Shown one piece after another: positions 1 through 13,400 of a stretch of 64,000 bases of DNA (positions are counted from its first letter, which is position 1; each line of letters begins with the position of its first letter). Both the position numbers and the translations under genes were made by a program. Origin of the DNA: Nectonema munidae (lineage: Eukaryota; Nematomorpha; Nectonematoida; Nectonematidae); NCBI GenBank assembly GCA_030549495.1, contig JAUIRK010000089.1:62001-126000 (forward strand), written 5' to 3'. The notes beneath the pieces were generated by a model that saw only the letters and a program-made list of their open reading frames with translations, did no database searches and was not told where the DNA came from.

Positions 1-128
1 CTCTATGAATCAAATATTCTTTCATCAATTCCTGTAATGTGCCTGGTAGACTACTTCATTTTTCAAATGAAAAGCCTATTCCACCCCCTAACAATTTTAG
101 ATTTTTTTAAACTAGTGTATATTCGATA

Positions 129-722
129 GTTGTAGGTAAAAATGCCCCCAGAAAAAAATGCCCCCAGCTAAAAAGTAGGAAAAATGCCCCATAATTTTTG
201 ATTTTCAGGATTTTTTTAAATTATATAAATATTTTAATTTGGTACCGTTTTGAAAGGCTAAATTTCTAAAATTTCTTAATCTATAGGGTTTTTTTCTTTA
301 TAAAGTTCTTGAAAACAATAGCAAAGGTGCAGATTTGTGGGAATGTGTTCTTAAAATCAGTTAAAACACAAATTATATTTAGAAAGTGTTCTGATATACA
401 CAATGTCCAAAAATATTTGCTGTTTTATAATTTTTTTTTTATTTAAAAAATTGTCCTATGCTGAGTTTTTTAGTTTACTTTAATTAAATTTTTAAATGTT
501 TTAGATGAAAAGTTAACTTTTTGTTTTTTTACAAAAAATCTTTATTTGACATCTTTTTAAAAAAAAATTTTTAAAATTTTAATTAATAATTTTTTGAAAT
601 TTTTTGTGTTGGGGTATTTTTTCCTAATTTTAAATTGTGGAATTTTTTTCAGGAGCATTTTTACAGGGGGTTTCTACTTTTTAATTGGGGGTATTTTTTC
701 GGGGGCATTTTTTCTGGGCACC
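129..722. mobile_element. Mutator-like MITE with phrase-repeat inverted ends
   Basis: A 594-base non-autonomous element with inverted ends. The left end carries AATGCCCCCAG twice and then AAAAAGTAGG. The right end carries the complement in the same order (CTACTTTTT, then GGGGGTATTTTTT and GGGGGCATTTTTT). The flanks are a 9-10 base direct repeat, ATATTCGATA, at 119-128 and 723-732, which is the target duplication length expected of Mutator-like elements. The interior is A/T-rich with no coding frame. The ends and duplication are seen directly; the superfamily is inferred from duplication length. Confidence 0.7.
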
Positions 723-1473
723 ATATTCGATATGCAAATTTAATTAAAATATTTTCGCTGGAAGTATAGTATTTAAATTCACCAATTTTGTAAAAAAATA
801 AATAAAGTAGTCTTATAAATTTAGGACTTTAGGTATGCGCTAAATACACTCTTTTTTAAAGGATTGCTTGAATATTTGGTCTCCCGTTAATTTTGAAAAT
901 TGCAAGAAAAAAATTTCGGCCCCAATAATTTTGAGGATCTGCGTCCCTGGTGCATATGTCCTTTTTCTACTTGGCTTATAACATGTGTAAGCTCTCAATC
1001 TACTCCACTCTTAAAGCTGTTATAAGGTAGTATTGTTTCTGGAACACTCTTTATGTCTTCTGTTGAATTTATCTCATATGTTGGCTGGGCAAAATATATA
1101 TAACTTTGAAATTTTTGTTATCGTGTTTATGAGGTATGAAATTGGTTAGAGAGTCGTGTGTAGTAAATAAAAATCTACTTTCACATTCAGCAAGTTTTAA
1201 TTATTTCAATGTTGACTTCGTATTATCAAAGGCATGAATCTTCTATTAGATCTCACTGTATCTGAGAGTGAAATCAAAATTAGTAGCCCAAATACATAGA
1301 TTATGTGATGTTAAGAAGCGGTCTGTTATAATTCCCTAACTCTTTGGAATATTTGAGTCAATCACCTAACGTTTTACTAAATTTTCCCTACCCAAATAAG
1401 CTCTGTTCTCTAAATCTGAAACATCTTTAAAATATAAAAATTTCTAGCATCATTACAGTGGTGAAGGTTTAGA

Positions 1474-2015
1474 GTAGGTCTACTCAACTATTATAAGCAA
1501 AGGTCCAGTTCGACAAGTTCCAATGTATGCATAGGTCCAAAAAAATTTATTACATGAAATAAAGAAAATAAAACCACCATCTCAGAAAAGAATAGTAAAG
1601 CATATGATTCTTATTAATTTCATATTCACTGTTTATATTATTTATACTATTTTAGAAAACGTGGAAACAATAAAAATATTGAATTTTGTAGCTAAAATAT
1701 AACAAGACTAGGATTTACGATTGAAGACTTTACAAATGAAAAATCAACACTACACCAAGACTAGTGAGAAAAATGACAAAGATAAAGATAAGATAAAGCC
1801 TAGTTTAGGAAATTAACATTTGCAATGGAAATAAGTTATATTGTACTTTGTGTTAATTCTTAATAATAATAAAATTATAATTTCTTTAACAAATCAATGT
1901 TCATTTTAATAATAAATAATGATTGAAATTCTTAATAATAATGTTCGCCTGGGGTTCAACTACAACACTCAAAAGGTCTGGTTTTGGACCGCGGGCCGCC
2001 AATTGAGTACCTCTG
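1474..2015. mobile_element. hAT-type MITE
   Basis: The right end, read inward on the minus strand, is CAGAGGTACTCAATTGGCGG followed by CCCGCGGTCC. The left end has a weaker match (TCTACTCAACTATTATAAGC then AAAGGTCC). Ends reading CAGnGGTACTCAA are typical of non-autonomous hAT elements in many animals. The interior is A/T-rich and non-coding. I could not find a clear 8-base target duplication, so the exact left boundary is uncertain. Confidence 0.5.
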
Positions 2016-2109
2016 GTAGAGGGATCATAAATTTTTATTAGTGAACCCCCTCGGAACTTTACCAACTGCTCGCCTCTCCCTGGTCATTTGTACATGGAAT
2101 AGAAACCTT

Positions 2110-2165
2110 CGTAGTATACAGGTTGGAGATGAATCACCGTAGTATAGAGGTTGGAGATGACACTC
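2110..2165. repeat. 28-base tandem duplication
   Basis: Two adjacent copies of a 28-base unit begin CGTAGTATACAGGTTGGAGA and CGTAGTATAGAGGTTGGAGA. They differ at very few positions, so the duplication looks recent. Confidence 0.7.
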
Positions 2166-4354
2166 AAGTTGTCTACCCGCGTTCAACCGTACATGTTATA
2201 AAATTATATATATATTCAACAGACAAAAAATTTCCTTTTATTTTAATTTCTCTTGAAAGCTCTTTCCGTTTCTTGCTTGTTTTCTTAACCTGCCCACTTT
2301 TTAAATACTTTTATTTAATGTGAGATACTTTCAATCGTATTATTTTCTTCATAATTTCTTGACTTAAATTTGTTGCTTTCTTAATTGGACAAAAGGATTA
2401 GAAGTTCACATTTTGGAAGTTTGTCTTCCATATCATGTCCACATTATTAAAACTGTTTCTTTATTTCAAATAAAAGAAGAATGACCCTTTTTACTCATAA
2501 AAATATGTTTAGAATATAAACACACTTTGATACACAACATTTTTCCTTCTTTTGTGACTAAATCCAATAACTGGTAAGATAATCATTAAATACAATATGT
2601 GCGCTCTTTTGATTTCTGAACCGTAAAAATTGTAAAATGATCTCCAATCATATAAATTTCTTTGATTTTTTGCTTCGGATACAAGAGATTATTTTTGGTG
2701 CAACATGAAGAAATCTGTTTTCAACATTATTCTAAAATGGAAAATGTTTAAGAGTTTTGGCACTTAAAAATATACCCCAAGGGTAAATTCTTTTTTGCTT
2801 CTAAAATTTATCATTTTAAGAAATTTAATGAGCTTCATGTTACTACCTCAGTGTTTTCATGTCCTAAAGTTAAGTCTATTTTTCTAGGAAGAGCAATCCA
2901 GTTTTCTTCAATTTTAGTAGGGCTAAGATTTTAACCTATAAAAAATAACTAATATTACGTTGCATTCAGGAGTTATTTTCCATTTTTAGAGTTCAGGAGC
3001 ATAAGAGAGGTTGAGGTATAATGCCGACTGCAAGCAATTAAGAACTGAGAGATTTGTTATACAAAGGTATCGAAAATTGTCTCGATGCTGGGTCACCAAA
3101 GTTTGATTTACCGTTTGATACTCTTAAAATTTTAATGAGAAGTGCCTTCGAACCAGAATACAAAAAATTCATTGTTTTTGCTATAGTTGTGATTACAGAG
3201 AACTATGTGATTAGTTTTAACTGGTTTTTGACTTCTCTGGCAAAAGCACTATCTTTTTCACCTGGCTTTCAGGCTATCGTTGACTTCGCACATCGTGATT
3301 TACTACTATGTTTTTGAAATGTAAAACATAAGATCAACTATTTTTAAATATGTTAGTCTTTTAGAACTTTCAATATTTTTTTAAATACGTCGGACTTTAA
3401 ATAGCATTATAGAAATCTTTCTTTTCGCAAGATTTTTTCCAATTTTGAACTTCGATGATTTTTCGTTTACCACGTTTTCTTGCAATATTATAGCCTTATG
3501 TGCAATATTTTTGATCTGTTGATATGATCCCTTATTTTTCTATTTAGAAATCAATTTGGAAAATGAGTGATTATTTTTCTCATAAGCACTTACAACTGAG
3601 CACATAACTTCATGCAATTAAACAGTTATTTTTTCCTCTAATTTCATTCAAACATCGTTAAACAACCAAACTTTGAGATGATAATTTTTTCTTCAAATTC
3701 AATGTGAGATTTAATTCAAACTCGAGTTTCGTGCTATCTTCTGTATTGTGCGATTCTCAAATTTTTCACGCGAAAATACGATTTTAACCTACATCTCGTG
3801 TATCATGCTACTTCCTTTATTGGGTAAAAGATAATAAAAAATTGACGAATTATTCAATCTACAGTTTATTATGCACAAAAATAAAAATATTGTTTCAATA
3901 ATTTTAAACATCAAAATTTGTATCTCGTGTATGATTGGATCCCATAAAATTATGGTATAAATTATCCCTTCAAATGTCTCTGATACGCGAGTAAATTCAG
4001 GATATACAAAACAATATTTGACTGTCAAAAACAATAAATGATCGATGATGAAGCATTTCAATTGGCATAATGATTCTCATATGTTATTCATGCTGTCACA
4101 GTATCCTCTATTTGTATAAAATGTCTTTTTAAATTATTTTGGATAGATCAAGAAGTTATTTTACATTGAAAAATAATTCTAAGACGGATCTAAAATTAAA
4201 ATTTTTCATTCCAATTAAAAGTATGTTATAAAACGATTATTATCTATGCTTACAAAAAAAACAAATATCATTTAGATATTTAAGGGCGCTCAAGTGACCT
4301 CTTTATCCCTTAGTGGATGCCTATGATTCTTACATATCTCATTTTTATCTTCAG
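2166..4354. other. A/T-rich stretch upstream of the first recognised ELL exon
   Basis: I find no gene that can be supported here. The missing N-terminal ELL exons could lie in it or upstream of the window, but I could not recognise the ELL N-terminal domain in any frame. Between about 2700 and 3320 the plus strand has short open stretches that look like decayed coding sequence without a recognisable family. Confidence 0.4.
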
Positions 4355-4497
4355 ATTCAAAATATAATAAAACAAAAAACAATTTTAACAAAGAAACAAG
4401 TATTCCATCAAAATTAAATAAAGTTGTTGAAAATGGCACATTCCACAAATCCACATCATCTCCAATATCAGATCAAAACAAAGTATCCAAAAATCAG
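4355..4497 (+). CDS. ELL: ELL exon (inferred linker exon)
   Basis: This is a stop-free stretch between acceptor TCTTCAG and donor CAG|GTATTG. It starts with two bases completing a codon and ends in phase 0. It is rich in Lys, Asn, Ser and Thr (SKYNKTKNNFNKE at the start), as expected of the low-complexity linker after the ELL N-terminal domain. Its end phase fits the next exon. It has no strong conserved motif, so it is less certain than the later exons. Confidence 0.55.
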
Positions 4498-7400
4498 GTA
4501 TTGCATTATTATTTGCTTTTTAAAGTCTCTTTTCTACAGCGTTGTTCTAGATAAGATTTATATTGATGCCTCAGAAATCTGCTTTTAAATACAAAAATTA
4601 TGAAAACCGTATCGAGACATTTATGCTATTCAACGTATAAATTTTTGATAGTGATTTTTCTACCAGATTTAATACTGAACCTTGCGTCCTTCGGGTGCGT
4701 GATGCACAATTCATGCATTTTATGAGGTCAATATTTTAGTGGATTTTAATTGCATTTTTTAATCATATTTTTGGCTCTATCTTTGATAGTTGGAAGGAAT
4801 TGTGATAAAAGCATTTATTGTTATTATTTATAGGTGATAGAATCAATATACTACTACATTGATCATATGCTCTTATATTATTATAGTGTATTTTATTTTT
4901 GCGTTTTCGTTTCTAAATTTTTAAATCTCTGTTACATACGACAAATGAAATTGCAGGTAATGTTATATAATCCCATTTTAATTCTTTCCATTTTGGTTTG
5001 CTGGATGTTGTTTTCTTTTTATGTTTATTTTATCGCCTTCATTTTAAAGATTTAAGCTTTGAAAGCTAGCTTTAATTAAAAATGTTTGTTTTCTCCTATC
5101 TCCTTTTGTTTGTTTTATTTTGTGAAATAGAGATGTGATAAACGTTCCTCTATTCACGATTGTAGTTTGTAGACACTTTCTCTACCTCGATTTCCTTCAC
5201 TCCTCTTTTTGCTATATACCACATATATATTGACCCTAAAAAAGAAACTTGGTTTCGAAAGCGCTTAGTTAATGTTTCTCAGCATGCTCTCTCAACTATA
5301 TATAAATTGTTTATAATGATTTGCTTAATTTTAATTTTTTAACATATTATCCTTCTCTTGAAAATTTTTTTACCACTTTGAATTTTCCTTTATTTTTGCT
5401 TGTTCGCAAATTTTCTATTCATTTTTTATACATTGAAAGTTCATCACATTATTTTTTCCTCACTTTTAATAATTCTTTATTCTGTTCATTCATTCATTCA
5501 TTCAAATTGGATGACTTTTTTCACTTTTATAATGAAGGACCCTGTTTTTTTTAGTGTTTTCGCCTACTCCAGAGATCTAAATTTTATATTTTTTGATTTG
5601 GTTCATTCATAAACTTAACCAATCAAAACTTTATATTTTATCCAAATCCAAAGAAAGGATATCTATATAACGTTAAGTGAAACAATGACAATAAAATGCG
5701 TTTTTTGATAACATGGAAGTGTGACTACGTTTTTTACAAATACTAAAATCAAAAGTTTTGAATCTTTTTTGAAGCTGTAGTTTTGCGCAAAATAGTTTTG
5801 GCCGATTTGCTGTACCTGCAGATTTAAAATTCTTCTATCATTGTTTATTATAATAAGTAAGGCATATATGCTTGATTGAGGAGTGCATAAATATCAAAGA
5901 TTTCAAACTTTCCCCCCATTTCATAGATGCAAACAATCTTGTGCTAAAAAGACAAAGTATATCATTGAAGATTTTTCTCTCTTACAATTTGTGTTCATAT
6001 TAGATATTAAATTATTGGTTTATCTGTTTAAATAAAATTTTGTATTGATTAAATTTTTTCATATTTAAAATCTTGAAAATTCATCTCTGCTGATTTTTGG
6101 CTTAATTGAAAATAAAAGAAATTATTCGGGTGATAACGAACAAGGTTTGAATGTTTTAGAGTAGTGATGCAAAATCAACCGAGTAAAGATTCACGCCTTC
6201 TAATAGCACCACGAAGCTTGAAAACGGCAACATAAGTTTAAAGTTATCTAATAAAATTGAATTGAAATGTTAATGTTTCTTGATCTCATAATCTTGTGGC
6301 GTCTGTTCTCATGATTTACTCATATTTTATTAGTAAAACTTTTTTATCCGAATGCCTTGCAAGTTTGCAGCCCTATTTTTGGAAAGAAATACTCTTTCTG
6401 TAAAGCAAAAAGCTCCACAAAGCAGCCACTTTCTGGCAAGGGAAAATTTTTTGAAATTGAAGGTTACCCTGTTAACTTGATCATAATTTGAATGTATTTT
6501 GAATTCTTTATTATTTTTTATTTTTAGTGTATAATTGGTCTCCTAATGCAGACCTCTGATATAATTATTAATCAGCAAAATACGAATAGTTCACATCTTC
6601 ATAAATTTATTAGCTTCAAATGGTTATTGTTTGATAGTTGGTTTTTACCTTCGCTCCTTCTACTAGATTTTGCCATCCACATTTTGGCAAATATGTGATT
6701 GAATTGGCTTTTGAAAAATCTTTGAATAGTCGTTGCATAAATAATATTTGCTTCGTTCAATACTCATCATTTTTATTGGTGTATGCATTTAGTGCTATCA
6801 TTTTTTATATTTGTATTGATATAAATATTTTGTTCTCAAGATGACCTGCTCAAAGGAAAGAAGTAAAAATAGAAGTGAAGATGTTACTAGTCATTCGTTT
6901 AGTCATACTTCCATTAAAAGTAATTCCAATCAAGATGGCACTAATGGTAACGACGCCGCTCAAAATCCACCTCTAAATTTTTCTGCGTTCACAAAACCTA
7001 AAAAAGAACCTATCACTTCGAAACCTGAACTTAAGTAAGTATCTTCTTATTTTATGTGTGAATTTGAAATTGCTTTCTTCTAAATCAAATTTGTGTATTT
7101 TAACCCTTTCGATTACTTTTCTATGGTCTGTTTTCTTTCTCACTGAGTTTTTTTATATAAATTAAGCACACGATTTTTGGGACACGGGTGTCTCGTTCTT
7201 CCTGAAAGTGTTAAAATAGTATAAAATGAAATAAAGAATTTATTTTATCTTCCTGACATTGAGCATTCTTTTGAAGGGATACTTTAGTGAGTGCAGGAGT
7301 TCTCAAAGTGCTGAGTGCTGGAAGCCCTCTTTGGCTCTCTGTGAGAAAGGGCAACTTGAGCCATTTCCTAAATATATTTCTGAAATATATTTATTGAAAT

Positions 7401-10400
7401 AAGATGCCCTTATTTTTTTTTTTATAAAATTGGGCTTCAGTTAGCACATCAAGATCAAACTGACACAATAGCTAAAAAGCTAAAAAAAAATCTTGTGGAA
7501 AAAATTTAGCTAATAGTAGGGCTTGAGAGCCTGCTTGGAGTAGGTTCGGTTCTGGCTCCAGCTCTCGAGCCATATTTTATTCAAGCTCCGGTCCGGAGCC
7601 ATCTTTTTTAAAACTGATTGCTCCAGCTCCATAGCGTATCAATTTATTTGGCATGCCCACTATCAAAAAAAGCTTACTTTTCAATTATTTGATACAAAGC
7701 ATTAAGTTTAACCAAATTTTAAATTAAATAAAATTTTTACTGAATATGAAACGAAGTGAAAATTAAATGTAGATCAAAAAAATTTAATTAAAATGAATTT
7801 GTTTCCCGGAACGAAATGACCTCTACCAAATCTTTCATTGAATCTCGCAGGTCATAATGGATAATATGGAGATAGGAGAAGTCGAGTTTAAAGTTAGAAA
7901 GCGGGAATACTTCTGGTTTAGAATTTCTACTTTCTATCTCTATTTCGCGCCGTTTGGTTTCAATATATTGATTAATATTATAATTAGTCGTTTAGGAAGA
8001 AAATTAATTTTATTTTACTTTTTACTATTGAAAAATGCAAATTTTCATGAATAGTAAGTAGGCAATGTCTATATTTTAATAAGCGTAATCGCTGGTAATT
8101 TGTCTATATTGCTAATACTAAATATGATCAAATCTATATTTCATTATAGTAACATAGACGACACTTGTTCATTCTAGATCAGTGGTTTCCAAAACATGGG
8201 TTGACCCCAACTGTGGGCGAAGTAAAAGTATTTTGGTGTCATGGGAACAAATCGTTGACGCCCTTTTCGCTTTTATCCAAGCCTACCATAACTGTATTTA
8301 AAATTTTTATATCGTTTATTTTAAACAGAAATAAGATGCTTTTGAATTTGAATAATAAAACCTTTGAATAAGCAATGCCGTTATAAAATATAATGAATTA
8401 AGAAGGAAAAATTGATATATACTTTTATTGTATAAAATAAAAAACTGTTTTTAGTGATACTAAGCTAGGCAAGAAAAACTATGCTTTCAATAGCTCAAAT
8501 CTATTTTATTGCATTTTGTGCTTTAATTTTTTACATTTTATGTAGTACAGTGGTAAATCGAGGGAGACAAGAGAAACTGGAAGAGTGATCACCTATTCCT
8601 TCTCTAACTACTCTACTATTCTTACTTATCTTTTTAAAGCAGCTTCAAATTTTTCACTTTATAAAACAAGAACGCATAATCCTATGGATATTCCTGTTCT
8701 AGAAGAAAAATCTCCAATCTGCGGTCCACTTAAAAATAATGACGCGTAGCTATTGGTGTATGTAAGATATATAAAAAGGGAAGCTTTATCGACGAAATTT
8801 ATGTCTGTAGGCCACTAACAACAACAGAATTCTTTGATATTTTCGAAAAATAAGTCTTTTTCAAAAAACGTATGCTAAGTTGGAAAAATGACTTTGGTAT
8901 CTCACTTTCATTGTTATGCTGTAGATCATCTGGTTTTTAGGAAATGGTAAAAAAAAAGTTGCATCTCTGCCTAATAATAATAAAATGTGGTTAAAACAGT
9001 TAACTTTATTAGTCAAGTGGACTTAACCCATTTAAGACCAAGCAAAGCAGACGACATCTAAAAAAATGGTCGTTTTATTAAAGTCTTGAAAAAGGAGACG
9101 AGATTTTGCAAGAACTTGTCGTATCCCTACAAATAGACTCTAAACGTGAAATACCTTTTTTTTGAATAATGAAGTCAGGTAGTTATCAAAAGTAGGAGTT
9201 TTGCATAGGTTTCTTGAGTTGAGTAAAGTGAAAGAACTTTTATTTCAACCAAATAAAATACAACTTTATAAGTTTTTTTTGTGATAAACGAAATTTTACG
9301 AAAACGACATATTTGGGGGATTTTTTTACAATTTTAAATACCTTCAACTTTCAGCGCTTGTATTTTTGATTTTGAAGAAAACATTTATGCTTTTCAAATG
9401 AAAGTCGATCTGTGGTTAGGAAAATAATGAAAAAAAATGGGAGATGTTCATTAGAGTGACAAATCAAAACAGTGACATAATTTGTCCCTCTTAAAATAGA
9501 GATTAAAAGAGTGACATAATTTGAAAATAGCGATTAAAAGAGCAACAAATCAAAAGTGTTTTTTATGTAAGGATAGGTAGGTAAGTAAAACTTTTGAATT
9601 TTTGTATATTTTGTCACTCTTTTTTGGCATGTCACTTTTTTGTATATTTTGTCACTCTTTTGATTTGTCACTTTTTTGTATATTTTTCACTCTTTTGATT
9701 TGTCACTCTTTTGTATATTTTGTCACTCTTTTGGCATGTCACTTTTTTGTATATTTTGTCACTCTTTTGATTTGTCACTTTTTTGTATATTTTGTCACTC
9801 TTTTAATTTGTCACTCTTTTGTATATTTTGGCATGTCACTTTTTTGTATATTTTGTCACTCTTTTGATTTGTCACTCTTTTGGCATGTCACTTTTTTGTA
9901 TATTTTGTCACTCTTTTGATTTGTCACTCTTTTGATAATAACCCGAAAAAAATATATACATGTTTCCTACATTGAACTTATTCATTGAAAAAAGCAAATG
10001 ATGTTTTGTTCAATGACGAACTTCAAAGCTCGTTGATAGAACATTTGAAGACTTTAAAAAATGAATTGATTTCATACTTTCTAAACATATGTCAAACCCA
10101 TTTGAAACCAAAATTGAAAACGTTTCGGGTCCATCAATTTATTAAGACGTTGCCAAGACGAGTTTGTTCATTTCATAAACGATATCTAAAGTTGATTTTG
10201 AATCATTGAAGCTAGGAAATTTTTGATAAAAAAACTACCTCAATATCCAAATTTAATCCTGAGAATTGCTGATTATTCTTATGCCTTCCCCTTAACATGT
10301 GTGTTTGAATTAGCATTTTGAAATTTCAAATAAAATGTAAGAAAATAAATAAAATTGATCCCAAACATGATTTACGCTGTGTTTTGTCCAAAACTTCACC

Positions 10401-13400
10401 GAAGATATGTTTGTTGAAAAAATGCACTACCAATCATGACATTTTTTTTTCTTGGGTAAAATTTATAAACCACTTTTATGCACAGAAAATGTTATATTCA
10501 AATAGGTTAAATTTTATAGATAAATTGCATGAGGACTCATCGAATTTCCAATGAATTTTGTATGAAGTCACGGTCGGAAATTTGCCAAAACTAAAACCTT
10601 CAAATTATATTGAGGAAAAAATCGTGTCACCAGCATGAAAAGGTGGAAACCACTGTTTCTCGATAATTTTATCTGCTATCCCAATCACATCTACAACTCA
10701 GCTCTTATATTTTTAAAAACTATTTTAGGGAGGTTGTTCTGCATTATCTGGCTTTACGACCATACAAACGCTTCGAATTGATGCAAAAGCTTGAAAGAGG
10801 TATTATTGAGTTCCGAGCAATACTGTGCTTTACCTTCACTTTGTTATTTCAGAGAGTGTTGAAGTTTCGGATAAATCTCTTTTAAATTCTATCCTTAATT
10901 CTATTGCCGTTTTCAACTCAACCGATTCTACTTATAGTCTAGCGAGGCATTCATACCAAGATATCAATCCCAATTGGACACTCTACTCAAAAGCAGAATC
11001 AAAGCTCGTGCAAATGTGATTTTTAAGCGTCTTCAATTTTAATTTTTATATTTCTAAATTTGAATCATTTAAGGAAAATGCCCCGTTCTATTCACCCAGA
11101 GAAAATAGACACTGCCAAAACACCACCATATCTTAACGAAAATAGTAATCGTGATACAGTAAACTTATTTTAATTATTATATATAGTCTTTTTGCTATTT
11201 TTTCTTCCAAAGCAATTCTTATTAACCTCAAACTATTCTAATAAAATTTTGAAAAGTTTCTTCTCAGTTTTTGTTTCACAGACTATTAGATTTAATGATG
11301 TAATACCTTTTTAATCGTCACAATGTGATGTTTCAATTTTTTTAACACAAAGATCGCTTTCAAATGATATTTTCAACATGTAAAAGGTTATCAACTACAC
11401 AGTAAACGTTTCCATACTTAGCATCCTACTGAAGGCTCGATGAAATTCTTCATTATATAGAGGCGCTCATTATTGTGATGTCACAGGAATAAATTGAAAC
11501 TTAGAAAAAGCGTTCGCTGTTTGCGGAGTCGGAGATTTTAAAGGGATGGGAGCATGGGCATCCGCAGAGGGGGGCACTTGCCCCCCCCCCCCCCTGGAAA
11601 ATTAGCAAAAAATTTTGAAATACATAGAATGTTTTGAAAAAAACATGAAAAAGACTTATTATGGAAAAATAATTTTCTAATTGCACTGGCACCAAAAGTA
11701 ACGTAACAAATCACAGTTGCATACTATTGCTGAAACAAAAATTGGAGCCGCCTAGGATTTTCGCCAAATTTATCAATCACTTTTTTTTTATATCTTCTAT
11801 TTGTTCAATTATTTTAGCCCTATGAACGCTTAGCATACAAAGACTAGAAAGACGTTCATCGCTCATTGTTGATCTAAGCTAAGTTTTGATTTTGCGCATA
11901 GTACTGAAGGATCTTTCAGTACTACAAGTTGTTGCAGGCAGTGTTAATGCGATAAGAAAAGACTTTTGAACAGCCGGGAACAGATTTGTTTTTGGTAACA
12001 AATCAATCAAAGATTGATGTTTGTCATCAAGTATGTTATCTTTGTAACAATCATACCATGATAGAGCATATTCTAAAATATGGTTTATTACTATCATCGA
12101 ATCGAAGTTGAAGTGTTTGAATTAATGAGTCCATATACGGAATGTAAATGTTACAGCGATAATATTATTCTAGTGAACCTCCTACATTTGATCTGTGTTT
12201 TTGACGTGAACAAATTCTAGGCGTTTTGGACTGTATGTCATGTCTTTCTATCATAGTTTTGACATCACTGAGTATATCTTCTTCAAAAACGCCGTCAGCT
12301 GAATTTCGGTGGTTTTCAAATTACAAATGTGGTCTTGAACGTCCAGCAGGTTCATGTTTACAGACTGTAACTTCTGGGTAACTGGTTCCAACATGGCTTA
12401 ATACTTTGAAATAATCACTAAACAAACGAAAAACTCGCAAGTCCCTGCTGCACATCTGAGCTGATGAGCTGCTTGACGGGTGTTTTGTGATTCATTCATA
12501 TTTGACTTTAGTTCCTCTAAAATTTCATATATATTTGAAAAATTTTGTGAGAACAAACGTATACTTTTATACTTAGAAGTCCATCTGGTTTCACTCAGTA
12601 AAGGCATATTTGGAGCCAATCTTCTGCGTCCTGAACTCTCACGAAAAAATCGAATGATTGATTTTACTATTCCTATTGTATTACGAATTTCTGTAATTGA
12701 GTTGAGGTCATGGACTACCAAATTAAGTCTATGTTATGAACAATGTACAAAAACACCTTTTGGGTAAGTATTTCTGATTCTTGGTTGAAACCCATTAATT
12801 TTCCCTGCTAGTGTTGAGCACCCGTCATAACCCTGACCTAGGAGCTTATCCAGATTCTGTCCGAATTTGATGAATTATGGTGTCCGCGTTTGTTTCTGAG
12901 TTCATCTTCTCTAAAGAAACAAACCCTAGAAATTCCTCACGTATAAGAGCTGAATAGCACTTTTTTTAGAGTTCTTGCTACATGCAAGAATATCAGGCCT
13001 CTATTCTGAAGTTTAGAAGGTCAATAAAGTTGCCGGCTGTCTTATCTTTTCCTCTCAGCGCAATATCATGGCAACAGCAAAACAAAATATTGGATAAGAT
13101 TGATGAAAGTTTTTCACGATTTTTTGTCGCAGCAAGGCCAACTGATTTATCTAATTTACTCATTATATTGAGCTCTCGTTTTTCCATCATTTTAATGAAA
13201 TTATTTGCATCTTGAATTGAGCCTCTATGCCAATGTGATTTAGAATGATTCTTAGCACTAAGTCCTTATATTTGGTGAAGGGTTTTAGAATGAAAGCACC
13301 CATCAATCCTCTCCGAACTGGCTGTGAAAATAACACGCAAAATTTACAAAAAGCTCCTTTTAAATAACTTGAATAAGCCAGCCATGGAGTATATTGACTA

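Larger units (their letters stand above)
8180..10655 (+). mobile_element. hAT transposon, decayed, in an ELL intron
   Basis: The ends are CAGTGGTTTCCAAAACATGG on the left and AAGGTGGAAACCACTG on the right, an inverted pair of the common CAGTGGTTnCC hAT type. The flanks TTCTAGAT (8172-8179) and TTCTCGAT (starting one base beyond the end, 10657-10664) resemble an 8-base target duplication with a mismatch. Plus-strand coding remnants of a ZBED5/FAM200-type hAT transposase lie near the right end. The middle has gained a minisatellite and part of a piggyBac MITE. The whole sits in the intron before the ELL exon at 10729, in sense orientation. Confidence 0.75.

Noticed and set aside
3054-3317. An 87-codon plus-strand frame.
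   Set aside because: It starts with coding-like sequence, but no domain, splice pattern or fit to the ELL phases could be found.
7287-7440. A hAT element starting CAGGAGTTCTCAAAGTGCTG.
   Set aside because: Only a single end is visible; without the partner or a duplication it cannot be delimited.
9602-9919. A 105-codon open frame and an overlapping 63-codon frame.
   Set aside because: They are translations of the minisatellite; the peptide just repeats with the DNA.
9602-9934. A CRISPR-like array.
   Set aside because: There are no spacers of constant length; it is an eukaryotic tandem repeat.
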